The notes: a model not told the origin generated them from the letters alone. Positions 50,052 through 58,697 are shown, numbered from the stretch's first letter. The stretch: DNA of 64,000 nt from Pseudomonadota bacterium (GCA_025355105.1 JANYAE010000122.1:103468-167467), one strand, 5' to 3'. Program-made: numbers and translations.

Positions 50052-52964
50052 CTACGGAATGGTCTTCGAGCCGGGGGCGGAGTAGGCGCTCTCGATGCCG
50101 TTGCTGTCGTACGCGGTCGCGGCGAAATAGTAGGTACCCGACGCGAGATTGGCGACGACGTAGCTGGTCGTCGCCGGGCTCGTGACATTGACGACGGTCG
50201 GGTAGACGCCTGGCGAGGACCCGTAGTAGACGCGAAAGCCGGCGAGATTGGTCAGCGCCGTTCCGTCGGTGCGCGTCGTCGGCACCGTCCAGCTGACGGT
50301 CGCGGTGCCGGTAGCGCCGCCGGCGACGGTGATCGTGAAGGGCGCCAGCGTCGCGCTGCTGGTTCCGTCGCTGACCGAAATCGAGATGTTGGCGTAGCTG
50401 CCGATCGCGCCGGCGGCCGGCGTGCCCGACAGGAGTCCGGTCGCGCTGCTGAAGCTCGCCCACGCCGGCGCGTTGGCGATCGAGAACGTCAGTGTTGCGC
50501 CTGAGCCGCCGGTGGCGCTCGGCTGGAAGGCGTATGCGCTGCCGACGCTCGCGGTCGTCGCCGGCGTGCCGCTGATCGTCGGCGCGACGGTGGCGGCGAT
50601 CACGGACACGCTCGCGCTCGCGGACTTCGACGGGTCGTCGACGGACACCGCCGTCACCGCGACCGTCGCCGGAGAAGGTGCTGTGGCCGGTGCGCTGTAC
50701 AGGCCGGCGGCCGAGATCGTGCCGACCGTCGAGTTGCCGCCGCTCGTGCCGTTCACCTGCCAGCTCACCGCGCCGCTCGAGCCGTTGCTGACGGCGGCGG
50801 TGAACTGCTGACGGCCGGTGTTCGCGCTGACGCTCGCGATCGACGGCGAGATGGCCACCGCTACCGCTGCCGTGACCGTGGCCACCGCGCTTCCGGAACG
50901 CAGCGGATCGGCCACCGACACTGCGGTGATCGTCACCGCCGCGGGCGACGGCACGGCCGCCGGCGAACGATAGACACCGGCCGCGGAGATCGTGCCGACG
51001 GTCGCGTTGCCGCCGGCCACGCCATTCACCTGCCAGGTCACGGCGCTATTCGCGCTGTTCGTGAGCGTCGCGGTGAAGCTCTGGCTGCCGATGCCGGCCT
51101 GAACGCTGACGGTGGCCGGCGTGACCGAGACGCCGATCGCGGGCGTGAGCGTGAGTGTCGCTGAGCCCGATCGCGTCGGGTCCGCAACCGCAACCGCGGT
51201 GACCGTCACCGCCGCCGGCGAGGGCACGGTCGCGGGCGCCGTGTAGACGCCGACGGTCGAGATCGTGCCGAGCGTCGCATTGCCACCGGCGATGCCGTTG
51301 ACCTGCCAGGTCACCGCCGTGTTGCTGGTATTTGCGACCGCGACCGACATCGCTTGCGTACCGACACCGACCTGCACGCTGGCCGTGGCCGGCGACACCG
51401 TGACGGACACCGGCGCGGTCACGGTCATCGACGCCGAGCCAGGCCGCGCCGGATCGACCACGGAAGCCGCGCTGACGGTGACCGACGCCGGCGACGGGAC
51501 GGCGGCAGGCGCGCTGTAGACGCCGGCGCTCGTGATCGTGCCGAGCGAGCTGTTGCCGCCGGTGATTCCGTTGACCTGCCACGTCACGGTGGTGGTGCTC
51601 GTGTTGCTGACCGTCGCGACGAAGGTCTGCGTGCCGATGCCGGCCGTCGCGGTCGCGGTCGCGGGCGAGACGGCCACCTTGATTCTCGCTTTGACGGTCA
51701 CTTTGGCGGTGCCCGACGTCGACGGCGCCGTCTTGAGCGCGGCGGAGACCGTGACGGTTCCGGACGCCGGGGCGTCGGCCGGTGCGGCGTACACGCCGCT
51801 CTGCGTGATCGTGCCGACCGTTGCGTCGCCGCCGGTCACGCCATTCACCTGCCAGATCAGCGCAGGGCTGGTGGCGTTCGAGACGCTGGCCGTGAACGAC
51901 TGGCTGCCGATGCCGGCCTGCACGTCGGCGCCGGACGGCGTCAGCGTCACGGCGCTCGGCGCGGTCAGCGTCACGACCGCGGCGGCGCGTTGCGCGGGAT
52001 CCGCAACCGACACCGCCGTCACGGTGACGGTCGTCGGCGCGGTGCCGGCGACAGGCGCGGAATAGAGCCCGGTGTCGGTGATCGTGCCGGTCGTGCCGTT
52101 GCCGCCCGTGACGCCGTTGACCTGCCAGGTGACCGCGCTGGTCGAGCCGTTCACGACCGTCGCCGCGAATCCCTGGGTGCCGGTGCCGATGACCACCGTG
52201 GCGGCCGACGGCGTGATCGTCACGCGCACCGTCGCCGCCGCGGCGCTGATCTGCACCGCAGCCGAGGCCGATCGTGTCGGGTCTGCCACCGACACCGCGC
52301 TGATCGTAACCGTCGCCTGGGCTGGCGGCGTCGCCGGCGCCGTGTACAGGCCGTCAACGCCGATCGTGCCAACGGTGGCATCGCCGCCGACCACGCCGTT
52401 GACCTGCCAGGTCACGGCGGTATTCGCCGTGCCGGACACCGATGCGGCGAAGATCTGGCTACCGCCGCCAGCGACGACCGTAGCGCTCGACGGCGACACC
52501 GAAACGGCGATCGCCGGGCCGGCCAGCAGCGTCACTTCGGCGGTGCCGACTTGCGACGCGTCGCTCGCGGACACGGCCAGCACGGTCACGGTCGAGGGCG
52601 AGGGCATCACGGCCGGCGAGAGGTACTGGCCGGAGGCCGAGATCGTGCCGACGGTGGCGTCGCCCCCCGGAACGCCGTTCACCTGCCAGACGAAGCCGGA
52701 GCTCGCGCCGCTTTGTAGCGCGGCGGAGAACGAGATCGCGGTGGCGCCGACGCTGGCGGTCGCGGTGGCCGGCGTCACGGTGATCGACGGCGTCGAGAGC
52801 GTGGCGCCGCCGGTACCGGTGGGCGCGCCGCCGAGGGAGTTGCCGCCGCCAGCGCCACCGCAGCCGGAGGTCAGTGCGGCGGCGACGAGCGCCCATGCCA
52901 GCCATCGCGTCAGCCGGGTCGCGGCCCCCGCGGTCGCGGGGGCCGGCAACGATGATGCAGTCAT
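50052..52964 (-). CDS. Lipoprotein with eight Ig-like repeats, He_PIG and fn3 domains
   Basis: A 970-residue protein with a lipoprotein signal (hydrophobic residues 21-31, Cys35 in LTSGC) and a Gly-rich linker. Eight tandem Ig-like domains follow (about residues 55-765, 85-90 each), each marked by WQVNG and a GTI-S/T-x-x-G-x-Y core. Next are a He_PIG-type putative Ig domain (about 770-860, with SGTPAAGAIGSYANISISVSDG) and a C-terminal fn3 domain (868-970) ending NGIESAYSAPGSKTIP. It should be on the cell surface or outer membrane, as an adhesin or matrix protein; function is inferred from architecture. GGAGG is 6 nt before the ATG and overlaps the 3' edge of a cyclic-di-GMP riboswitch, so c-di-GMP probably controls its translation or transcription. 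Confidence 0.85.
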   Translation of the reverse strand: MTASSLPAPATAGAATRLTRWLAWALVAAALTSGCGGAGGGNSLGGAPTGTGGATLSTPSITVTPATATASVGATAISFSAALQSGASSGFVWQVNGVPGGDATVGTISASGQYLSPAVMPSPSTVTVLAVSASDASQVGTAEVTLLAGPAIAVSVSPSSATVVAGGGSQIFAASVSGTANTAVTWQVNGVVGGDATVGTIGVDGLYTAPATPPAQATVTISAVSVADPTRSASAAVQISAAAATVRVTITPSAATVVIGTGTQGFAATVVNGSTSAVTWQVNGVTGGNGTTGTITDTGLYSAPVAGTAPTTVTVTAVSVADPAQRAAAVVTLTAPSAVTLTPSGADVQAGIGSQSFTASVSNATSPALIWQVNGVTGGDATVGTITQSGVYAAPADAPASGTVTVSAALKTAPSTSGTAKVTVKARIKVAVSPATATATAGIGTQTFVATVSNTSTTTVTWQVNGITGGNSSLGTITSAGVYSAPAAVPSPASVTVSAASVVDPARPGSASMTVTAPVSVTVSPATASVQVGVGTQAMSVAVANTSNTAVTWQVNGIAGGNATLGTISTVGVYTAPATVPSPAAVTVTAVAVADPTRSGSATLTLTPAIGVSVTPATVSVQAGIGSQSFTATLTNSANSAVTWQVNGVAGGNATVGTISAAGVYRSPAAVPSPAAVTITAVSVADPLRSGSAVATVTAAVAVAISPSIASVSANTGRQQFTAAVSNGSSGAVSWQVNGTSGGNSTVGTISAAGLYSAPATAPSPATVAVTAVSVDDPSKSASASVSVIAATVAPTISGTPATTASVGSAYAFQPSATGGSGATLTFSIANAPAWASFSSATGLLSGTPAAGAIGSYANISISVSDGTSSATLAPFTITVAGGATGTATVSWTVPTTRTDGTALTNLAGFRVYYGSSPGVYPTVVNVTSPATTSYVVANLASGTYYFAATAYDSNGIESAYSAPGSKTIP
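50074..50144 (-). repeat. 71-bp segment duplicated at 48,701-48,771
   Basis: This is the partner of the segment at 48,701-48,771. It encodes the last strand region of the fn3 domain at the C-terminus of the Ig-repeat lipoprotein. Here the TAG stop follows normally at the 50,052 end. Confidence 0.7.
50660..52800 (-). repeat. Eight tandem Ig-domain repeats of about 270 bp
   Basis: The motif ACCTGCCAG, the reverse complement of the codons for the TWQV core, recurs about every 270 bp at roughly 50.76, 51.03, 51.30, 51.57, 51.85, 52.12, 52.40 and 52.68 kb. Boundaries are approximate. One more unit of the same kind is in the giant gene near 43.6 kb. Confidence 0.8.
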
Positions 52965-52973
52965 CTCACACCT

Positions 52974-53056
52974 CCGGTGGCCCCGCTATCTCCTGGGCGT
53001 ACCCGGAGACCGGAGGCTTTGCGTCCCCGCCTCGCGGCGGGTTTGCCGTTGTCACA
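52974..53056 (-). ncRNA. Class I cyclic-di-GMP riboswitch (GEMM)
   Basis: Read on the minus strand, the conserved core appears in order: GGCAAAC, a 5-bp stem CCGCC/GGCGG closed by the GNRA tetraloop GCGA, then the hallmark GGGACGCAAAGCC, CCGG, a second stem (TCTCC/GGAGA), and GATAGCGGGG followed by CCACCGG. The guanine two bases before CAAAC, which in my alignment is the base that selects c-di-GMP over cGAMP, is G. The 3' end runs into GGAGG, the ribosome binding site of the Ig-repeat lipoprotein, whose ATG follows 6 nt later. Limits are approximate by a few bases. Confidence 0.93.
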
Positions 53057-53521
53057 GTGCGAGCTATGTCTGCAGTCCGCGCGCTGCGGAAGCTGCCGTC
53101 ATGGCCCGAGGCGCAATATGTAGAGCGCCCGACCGTTATCTAATGCGTCGCGGTTCTCGAAACTCTGGCGTTCAGAGAATTCCGGTGTATGCCTGCAGGA
53201 TTTCGCGCAGACGTCGCTGTCGCAACTCGACCGGCACAAGGCTAGTCCGGTCGCGCGCGGCAATCGAACGAGATTCCGTCATGGAATTGCGACATTGAAC
53301 TTAATGACGCGTTTTCCGCGGGCACCATTCAGGGAATGGCTGAATGCCGAGCGCCGTGCTGCTGCAGCGAGCGCCGCACGCGCGCTGGCGCTGTGTGCGC
53401 AAAGAGCGACAGTCAGCGGCACGCGTGGGTGAGTCGCGCGGCAGCGCCGCGCGTCGGTCGAGCGCTACGGCTCAGTCGCGTGACGGGCGCGGCGCGCGTG
53501 TCGGCGACGCGCTGCCGCTAC
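53057..53521. other. Region upstream of the riboswitch, probable promoter zone
   Basis: About 465 bp between the riboswitch and the end of the TMEM175 gene. The patch 53,110-53,320 is less GC-rich than its surroundings, as for a promoter. I could not find a convincing -35/-10 pair reading towards the riboswitch. No gene seen. Confidence 0.35.
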
Positions 53522-54106
53522 TTACCGCTCGCCGTCCGCGAGCACGCGCTCGATGCGCCGGTCCGGCACGAGCCAGATCATCGCGACGAGCACGTAGAGG
53601 AGCTGCGCGGCGCGCGGCGACCAGAACGCGAGCGGGATCGCGGCGAGGTAGATCAGCGGCGACGACTTGCCCTGCCAATCGCCACGGACCGCGCGCTTCA
53701 GAAGCGAGTCCGGGCCTTGCGAGGCGATGATCAGCTGCTGCAGGATGAAATACGCACTGCCGGCCATCAGCAGCGTCACGCCGTAGAGCGCGGTCGGCAG
53801 CGACGCGAAATGGTTCGTTCCCATCCAGCTGGTCGTGAAGGGGATGAGCGACAGCCAGAACAGCAGGTGCAGGTTCGCCCACAGCATGGGTCCGGTGACA
53901 CGGCGAACCGTGTGCAGCATGTGATGGTGGTTGTTCCAGTAGATGCCGAGATAGAGGAAGCTCAGCACGTAGCTCAGCAGCACCGGGATCATCGGTGCCA
54001 GCGCTTCCAGGTGCTCGCCGTTCGGCACCTTCAGTTCGAGCACCATGATCGTGATCAGGATGGCGATGACGCCATCACTGAACGCCTCGAGTCGGCTCTT
54101 GCCCAT
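53522..54106 (-). CDS. TMEM175-family (DUF1211) potassium-channel-like protein
   Basis: A 194-residue membrane protein with about six helices. The N-terminal signature RLEAFSDGVIAILITIMVLE (residues 4-23) is the FSD motif of bacterial TMEM175 channels, which are potassium-selective. WNNHHHMLHTVRRV after the third helix is also typical. I start at the ATG at 54,106, preceded by GGAGAGAG; 41 upstream residues in the open frame are noise. It stands alone. Confidence 0.88.
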   Translation of the reverse strand: MGKSRLEAFSDGVIAILITIMVLELKVPNGEHLEALAPMIPVLLSYVLSFLYLGIYWNNHHHMLHTVRRVTGPMLWANLHLLFWLSLIPFTTSWMGTNHFASLPTALYGVTLLMAGSAYFILQQLIIASQGPDSLLKRAVRGDWQGKSSPLIYLAAIPLAFWSPRAAQLLYVLVAMIWLVPDRRIERVLADGER

Positions 54107-54966
54107 GCTGCTCTCTCCGGTGGCGCGTCGACTGGCACGATGCGGGCCACGACCGTGCGGCACGGTCGCGCGGTGAGCTTGCCACGGCGCTGTGCGGTGC
54201 GACCACCGCGCCGGATGGGCACCGAGCAAAGCCGCTCGCGCGCACGCGCGTCAGCGGCAATGGCGGCACCTGCCGCGGCATCGGCCTTCGTCGCCTGCCG
54301 GGCGCGCTGTCCGTCTCGAGCCGGCGCCTCGGTCATCCGGCGGCATTGCAATCGGCTGTCCAGCCGTTCAGAGCGCGCTCATCTTGTGGATCGCGGCGTC
54401 CGCAGCCGCGTCGCAGCCTCTCGTGCTCGCGTCGCGGACGGCAGGACACGGGCTAGCGCGCGGTGATGACCCGCGCGCCGCTGGTGGGCCTCGCAGCCGG
54501 GTCGAGATCGGACGGCCGGATCCGGGCAGGCTGTATTGGCCCAGGATGTGCCGCCGCCGCGGTGGCCGCCGAGGGCCCGGCTCGGCAAGCCGCGGCGACG
54601 GCGCCAGCAGGCCGCGGCGCTGCCCTGCAGGGCGGAGCTGGCCTCCCGGCACCGGTGCCGGCGTGTCCTGAGCGTCGAACGGCACCGGCCGGCGCGCGGG
54701 TGACGCGGAATCGTGGACCGGATACCGTACGATTCCGATGCGCGGGAGCTCGGCGCCGGCGGGGTCGATCGACCTGCCGCCCGGTCTGCAGCGAGGCACC
54801 TGTTCGCCCGCCGCAGTCGGCGCGACCGGCCGTCCGCAAAGACAAGAAGCAAAGGGGAAGCGGTGGGGAAGGAGTCGCTAGCCTCGCGAGCGGAGCGCGT
54901 CCGGCCGGCGACCGGCTGGTCCGGACCGTCGCGTCTTTGGTCGCCGCCAGCTGCGCCGGCGACTCG
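54107..54966. other. 860-bp gap before the TIR gene, with an inverted repeat
   Basis: Divergent region between the TMEM175 and TIR genes. It holds a perfect 9-bp inverted repeat CGGAATCGT...ACGATTCCG (54,706-54,737, 14-nt centre). Long frames on both strands are shadows without starts. No gene seen. Confidence 0.4.
54706..54737. promoter_or_regulatory. 9-bp perfect inverted repeat upstream of the TIR gene
   Basis: CGGAATCGT (54,706-54,714) and ACGATTCCG (54,729-54,737) around 14 nt. It might be an operator for a dimeric regulator or an RNA hairpin. It lies 230 bp before the TIR-TPR start, so the link is loose. Confidence 0.3.
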
Positions 54967-57240
54967 ATGACCGATTCCCCCAAAGCCGTCTTCCTGAGCT
55001 ACGCCTCGCAGGACGCGCAGGCAGCGCGCCACATCGCCGAGGCGCTGCGTGCGGCCGGCGTCGAGGCCTGGTTCGACCAGAGCGAGCTCAGGGGCGGCGA
55101 CGCCTGGGACCAGAAGATCAAGCAGCAGATCCGCGAGTGCGCGCTCTTCATCGCGATCGTCTCGGCCCAGACCAACGCCAGGCCTGAGGGCTACTTCCGC
55201 CGCGAGTGGAAGCTCGCCGTCGATCGGACCCACGACATGGCGGACGATGCGCCGTTCCTGCTGCCGGTCGCGATCGACGCCACACCGAACGCCGCCGCGC
55301 GCGTGCCGGACAAGTTTCGTGACGTGCAGTGGACGACGCTGCCGGGCGGCGTGACGCCGCCTGAGTTCGCGGCGCGGGTGCGCCGGCTGCTGGAGCCCGG
55401 GGCCCACTTGGCGCCGCCGGTCGCGGCGGCGGCCTCGGCGCGGCATCACGCGACCGTCGAGCTCACCTTCCTGCAGAGGCTCAAGCGCCGCAACGTCGGC
55501 CGGGTCGCGATCCTCTACCTCGGCATTTCCTGGGTGGTGCTCGAGCCGCTGCACGTGATCTTCAACATGCTCGGCGTGCCGGACTGGATCAATCGGCTGG
55601 TGGTGGTGTTCATGGCGCTCGGTTTCCCGATCGCGGTACTCACGGCCTGGGTCTACGAAGTCACTCCCGAAGGTCTCAAGCCGAGCGCGACGGTCGATCC
55701 GAGCACGTCGCTGCTGCGCCATACCGGCAAGCGACTCAACCGCGCGATCCTGTCAGTACTCGGACTGATGATCGCGTACTTCCTCGTCTACCACTTTTGG
55801 CTCGCCAAGCACCTGATGGAGCCGGTCGCCGAAGGAGCCCGCGACAGCGCGCAGAACCATGCCGAGGCCGGCATCGAGATCACGCAGCGCTCGATCGCCG
55901 TGCTGCCGTTCGTCGACATGAGCCAGAGCAAGGACCAGGAGTACCTGTCCGACGGCCTGGCCGAGGAACTGCTCGACCTGCTGGCCAAGATCCCGGAGCT
56001 GCGGGTGGCGGCCCGCACCTCGGCCTTCGCCTTCAGAGGCAAGGCCGAGGACATCCCGAGCATCGCCAAGAAGCTGCACGTCGCCCACATCCTCGAGGGC
56101 AGCGTGCGCAAGGCCGGATCGCGCGTGCGGATCACCGCCCAGCTGATTCGAGCCGACAGCGGCTATCACCTCTGGTCCGAGACCTACGACCGCGATCTGA
56201 CCGACATCTTCAAGCTGCAGGACGAGATCGCTGGCGCGGTCGTCCAGGCGCTCAAGCTTGCGCTGCTCGGCGGCGCGCTGCCGGCGCGCGCGGCGCCGAA
56301 GAATCCGGAAGCGTACAACCTCTACCTGCAGGGCCGCTTCCTCGCCGACCTGCACACCAAGGCGAGCCTCGAGAAGGCGATCGACTACTTCCGCCGCGCG
56401 ATCAAGCTCGATCCAAGCTACGAACCGACCTGGACCGCGCTGTCCTTCGCGTACAGCGATACGGGCGCGCGCGGCTTCGTCTCCTCTGAACAGGCGCTCG
56501 CGCAGGCGCGCGACGCGGCCGCGGAGGCGCTCAAGCTGGACCCGAAGAGTGCCCGCGCGCACGTGGCCCTCGGCCTCATCCACATGAACATCGACTGGGA
56601 CTGGGCCGCCGCGGACCGCGAGTTCAAGCAGGCGCTCGCCTACGACGCCGGCAATGCGACGGTGCTGAGCCTCGGCGGCTACCTCGAGCTCGCGTTCGGG
56701 CACACCGGCCGCGCGGCGACGCTGTTCCAGCAGGCGCTCGCCCGCGACCCGCTGCATGCCTCCTCGTACAACAATCTCGGCATCGCCTACTACGCCGAGG
56801 GCCGCCTCGCGGACGCGGAGGCGGCGTTTCGCAAGTCCATCGAGCTCAAGCCGGCGCAGTCCTACACGCACAACGGCCTCGGCCTGGTGCTGCTGTCGCA
56901 GGGTAAGCGCGACGCGGCGCTCGCCGAGATGGGTCGCGAATCGGACGAGGGCTGGCGGCTCGAGGGTCAGGCGATCGTGGCCTACGCGCTCGGCAAGCGC
57001 GCTGAGTCCGACGCGGCGCTCGCCGAGCTGACGACCAAGTTCGCGAAGGACGCGCCGTACTCGATCGCCACCGCGCACGCCTATCGCGGCGAGCGGGATC
57101 AGGCTTTCGGCTGGCTGGACCGGGCGGTCGCCGAGCGCGACGGCACGCTCGCCAGCATCAAGGTGGACCCGCTGCTGAAGCCGCTGGCAGCTGATCCGCG
57201 CTACCAGGTGCTGCTGAAGCGTCTGGGCTTGCCGGAGTAG
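54967..57240 (+). CDS. TIR - membrane - TolB-like - TPR protein
   Basis: A 757-residue protein. Residues 1-140 are a TIR domain: KAVFLSYASQDAQAARHIAEAL, then AWFDQSELRGGDAW, FIAIVSAQ and YFRREWKLAVD, where Glu80 is a candidate for the catalytic Glu of NAD-cleaving TIR enzymes. Three hydrophobic helices lie at about 180-200, 210-230 and 258-280. Residues 308-430 form a TolB/FlgO-like domain (IAVLPFVDMSQSKDQEYLSDG, then VAHILEGSVRKAG). TPR repeats run from about 447 to 680. Similar multi-domain signalling proteins, often with a cyclase or winged helix in place of TIR, are common in this bacterial group. Whether it signals, or kills on phage attack, cannot be told. The ATG at 54,967 has a weak ribosome binding site. 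Confidence 0.85.
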   Translation: MTDSPKAVFLSYASQDAQAARHIAEALRAAGVEAWFDQSELRGGDAWDQKIKQQIRECALFIAIVSAQTNARPEGYFRREWKLAVDRTHDMADDAPFLLPVAIDATPNAAARVPDKFRDVQWTTLPGGVTPPEFAARVRRLLEPGAHLAPPVAAAASARHHATVELTFLQRLKRRNVGRVAILYLGISWVVLEPLHVIFNMLGVPDWINRLVVVFMALGFPIAVLTAWVYEVTPEGLKPSATVDPSTSLLRHTGKRLNRAILSVLGLMIAYFLVYHFWLAKHLMEPVAEGARDSAQNHAEAGIEITQRSIAVLPFVDMSQSKDQEYLSDGLAEELLDLLAKIPELRVAARTSAFAFRGKAEDIPSIAKKLHVAHILEGSVRKAGSRVRITAQLIRADSGYHLWSETYDRDLTDIFKLQDEIAGAVVQALKLALLGGALPARAAPKNPEAYNLYLQGRFLADLHTKASLEKAIDYFRRAIKLDPSYEPTWTALSFAYSDTGARGFVSSEQALAQARDAAAEALKLDPKSARAHVALGLIHMNIDWDWAAADREFKQALAYDAGNATVLSLGGYLELAFGHTGRAATLFQQALARDPLHASSYNNLGIAYYAEGRLADAEAAFRKSIELKPAQSYTHNGLGLVLLSQGKRDAALAEMGRESDEGWRLEGQAIVAYALGKRAESDAALAELTTKFAKDAPYSIATAHAYRGERDQAFGWLDRAVAERDGTLASIKVDPLLKPLAADPRYQVLLKRLGLPE

Positions 57241-57338
57241 CTAGCGCTGCGACAACGCTGGGCCGTCGTACGCGCTAGGGCCGGCGAGGCGGCAAGCGCT
57301 CGGCGACGGGCCCCTGGCGGAGCCGGCCGCGGCGGCCG

Positions 57339-58205
57339 TCACGCGCGCGCGCGCGTCCGGCGGCTGGTGAGCCGCTGCAGGCCGATCGCGAACAGTCCGA
57401 GGCCCATGAGGCCGAGGGTCCCCGGCTCCGGCACCGGCGCGCCGGTCGAGGCGCCGGCGCTGACGCTGACCGTATAGTCCTGCGGATTGCTGGGCTGGAA
57501 GCAGGATGAGGTCGTCGGATCCACGTTGGTCGGGTCGACGATGATCTTCGGATCCACCATCGCGGTGCCAACGGCGCCGCTGCCGAGCGCGCTTGAGCCC
57601 GCGATGATCGTGATCGCGTACAGGTCGCCCTGCGTCAGGCACAGGTGGTCAGCCTGCAGCTGGGTCGTCTGGCTCCAGGCGGCACCGAACTCGGTGCAGC
57701 GGCCGAACGCGCAGCTCACGCTGTCGGCGTGGCTGTCGACGACAAAGCCCAGGTCGGGATCCGGCGTGCCGGACGCGATGCCGGCATCGGAGCCGGCGTC
57801 GGTGATCACCATCGAGGCCACCGAGAAGCCGGCGCCGCCGAGCACCGCTGCGGCACCGCTCGAGATGATGTCGACTGCGATCTGGCCGCCCGGGACGGCC
57901 GGTCCGCCGACCTCGAAGTAGTAGGTGAGTGTGGCGAGCGAGACCACGCCGGGTCCCGTCGCCTTCTCCAACACGCTGGTGCCGGTGTTGTTGAGCACTC
58001 CGCCGTCGCCGGTCGCGAAACTTGCGCCGGAGGTGCACGTGCCGCCGGCCGGCTGGACGGCCACCGCGCAGGCGGCGCTGCCGCCGGAAAAGACGTTATA
58101 GGTGAACGCACTCGGCGGCAGCGAGACCGCCTCGGCCGCCATCGAGCCCAAGCCCGCGAGGACTGCGGCGATGGTCGGGGCGAGGATCTTGTGGTGCTGG
58201 CGCAT
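57339..58205 (-). CDS. Exported PEP-CTERM sorting-domain protein
   Basis: A 288-residue exported protein with a signal peptide (hydrophobic residues 8-22, cut near AEA-VS). The C-terminal PEP-CTERM anchor is VPEPGTLGLMGLGLFAIGL followed by the basic tail QRLTSRRTRARA. The middle is a beta-rich region of unknown family with six cysteines, for example CAFGRC and CLTQGD. I start at the ATG at 58,205 (MRQHHKILAP), preceded by GGAAAG. A sigma-54-type promoter lies about 40 bp upstream. PEP-CTERM genes in other proteobacteria are controlled by the PrsK/PrsR-sigma-54 system, which supports this. No exosortase is in the window. Confidence 0.88.
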   Translation of the reverse strand: MRQHHKILAPTIAAVLAGLGSMAAEAVSLPPSAFTYNVFSGGSAACAVAVQPAGGTCTSGASFATGDGGVLNNTGTSVLEKATGPGVVSLATLTYYFEVGGPAVPGGQIAVDIISSGAAAVLGGAGFSVASMVITDAGSDAGIASGTPDPDLGFVVDSHADSVSCAFGRCTEFGAAWSQTTQLQADHLCLTQGDLYAITIIAGSSALGSGAVGTAMVDPKIIVDPTNVDPTTSSCFQPSNPQDYTVSVSAGASTGAPVPEPGTLGLMGLGLFAIGLQRLTSRRTRARA

Positions 58206-58697
58206 GGAGTGCTTTCCGAAAGAATCAGCTGTGCAGCGCGACACTGCAAGCTACGTGCCGCGAAAGTGATCATCAACCAGATCAATCGGTTGTCTCCTGA
58301 AGTCGGCGAGCTGCTCGCGCGGCTGTCAAGTAATCCGACAGCGGCAGCCGCTTTCGCCTGAGCGCGCGGCCGTAGCAGGCCCTGCGGTGCGCGATCAAAC
58401 CGGGCGACTTCGCGACCGTCCCGTACGCACTGAGGCCGCTGGCAGGTCATGCCCGGCTCGACGCGGCGACGACGCGCAGCGACTGCGCTTGCGGCTCAAA
58501 CGTCGCGCCCGGCGCCGCGCGACCCTGAACAGATGCTGCAGCGCGGCTGGCGTCGCGCCCGCGAGGACCCGAAGCGGCCGGTATCGCGCCATCGTCGGCG
58601 ACGCGCCGAGGCGAGCGCAGCAGGCCGGCACGGCGGAGATATAGTGCGGCACCGTCATCCTCGCCACTCGTTCGTCACCGACGCCCAGGGGCTCCAC
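58206..58697. other. Divergent region between PEP-CTERM and propeller genes
   Basis: About 490 bp that contains the sigma-54 promoter of the minus-strand PEP-CTERM gene. A candidate activator repeat CAACC...GGTTG lies about 10-30 bp beyond its -24 element. On the + side, a lone TATAGT at 58,640-58,645 may serve the downstream gene, without a good -35. No gene seen. Confidence 0.4.
58244..58260 (-). promoter_or_regulatory. Sigma-54 promoter (-24/-12) before the PEP-CTERM gene
   Basis: Read on the minus strand, CGGCACG-TAGC-TTGCA matches TGGCACG-N4-TTGCW, with GG and GC exactly 10 nt apart. The start would be near 58,235, about 30 nt before the ATG. The consensus fit is strong; regulation by PrsR-like activators is inference. 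Confidence 0.75.

Noticed and set aside
57341..57354. Alternating CG run at the end of the PEP-CTERM gene
   Set aside because: A short CGCGCGCG stretch encodes the Arg/Ala tail; in such a GC-rich genome it needs no special explanation.
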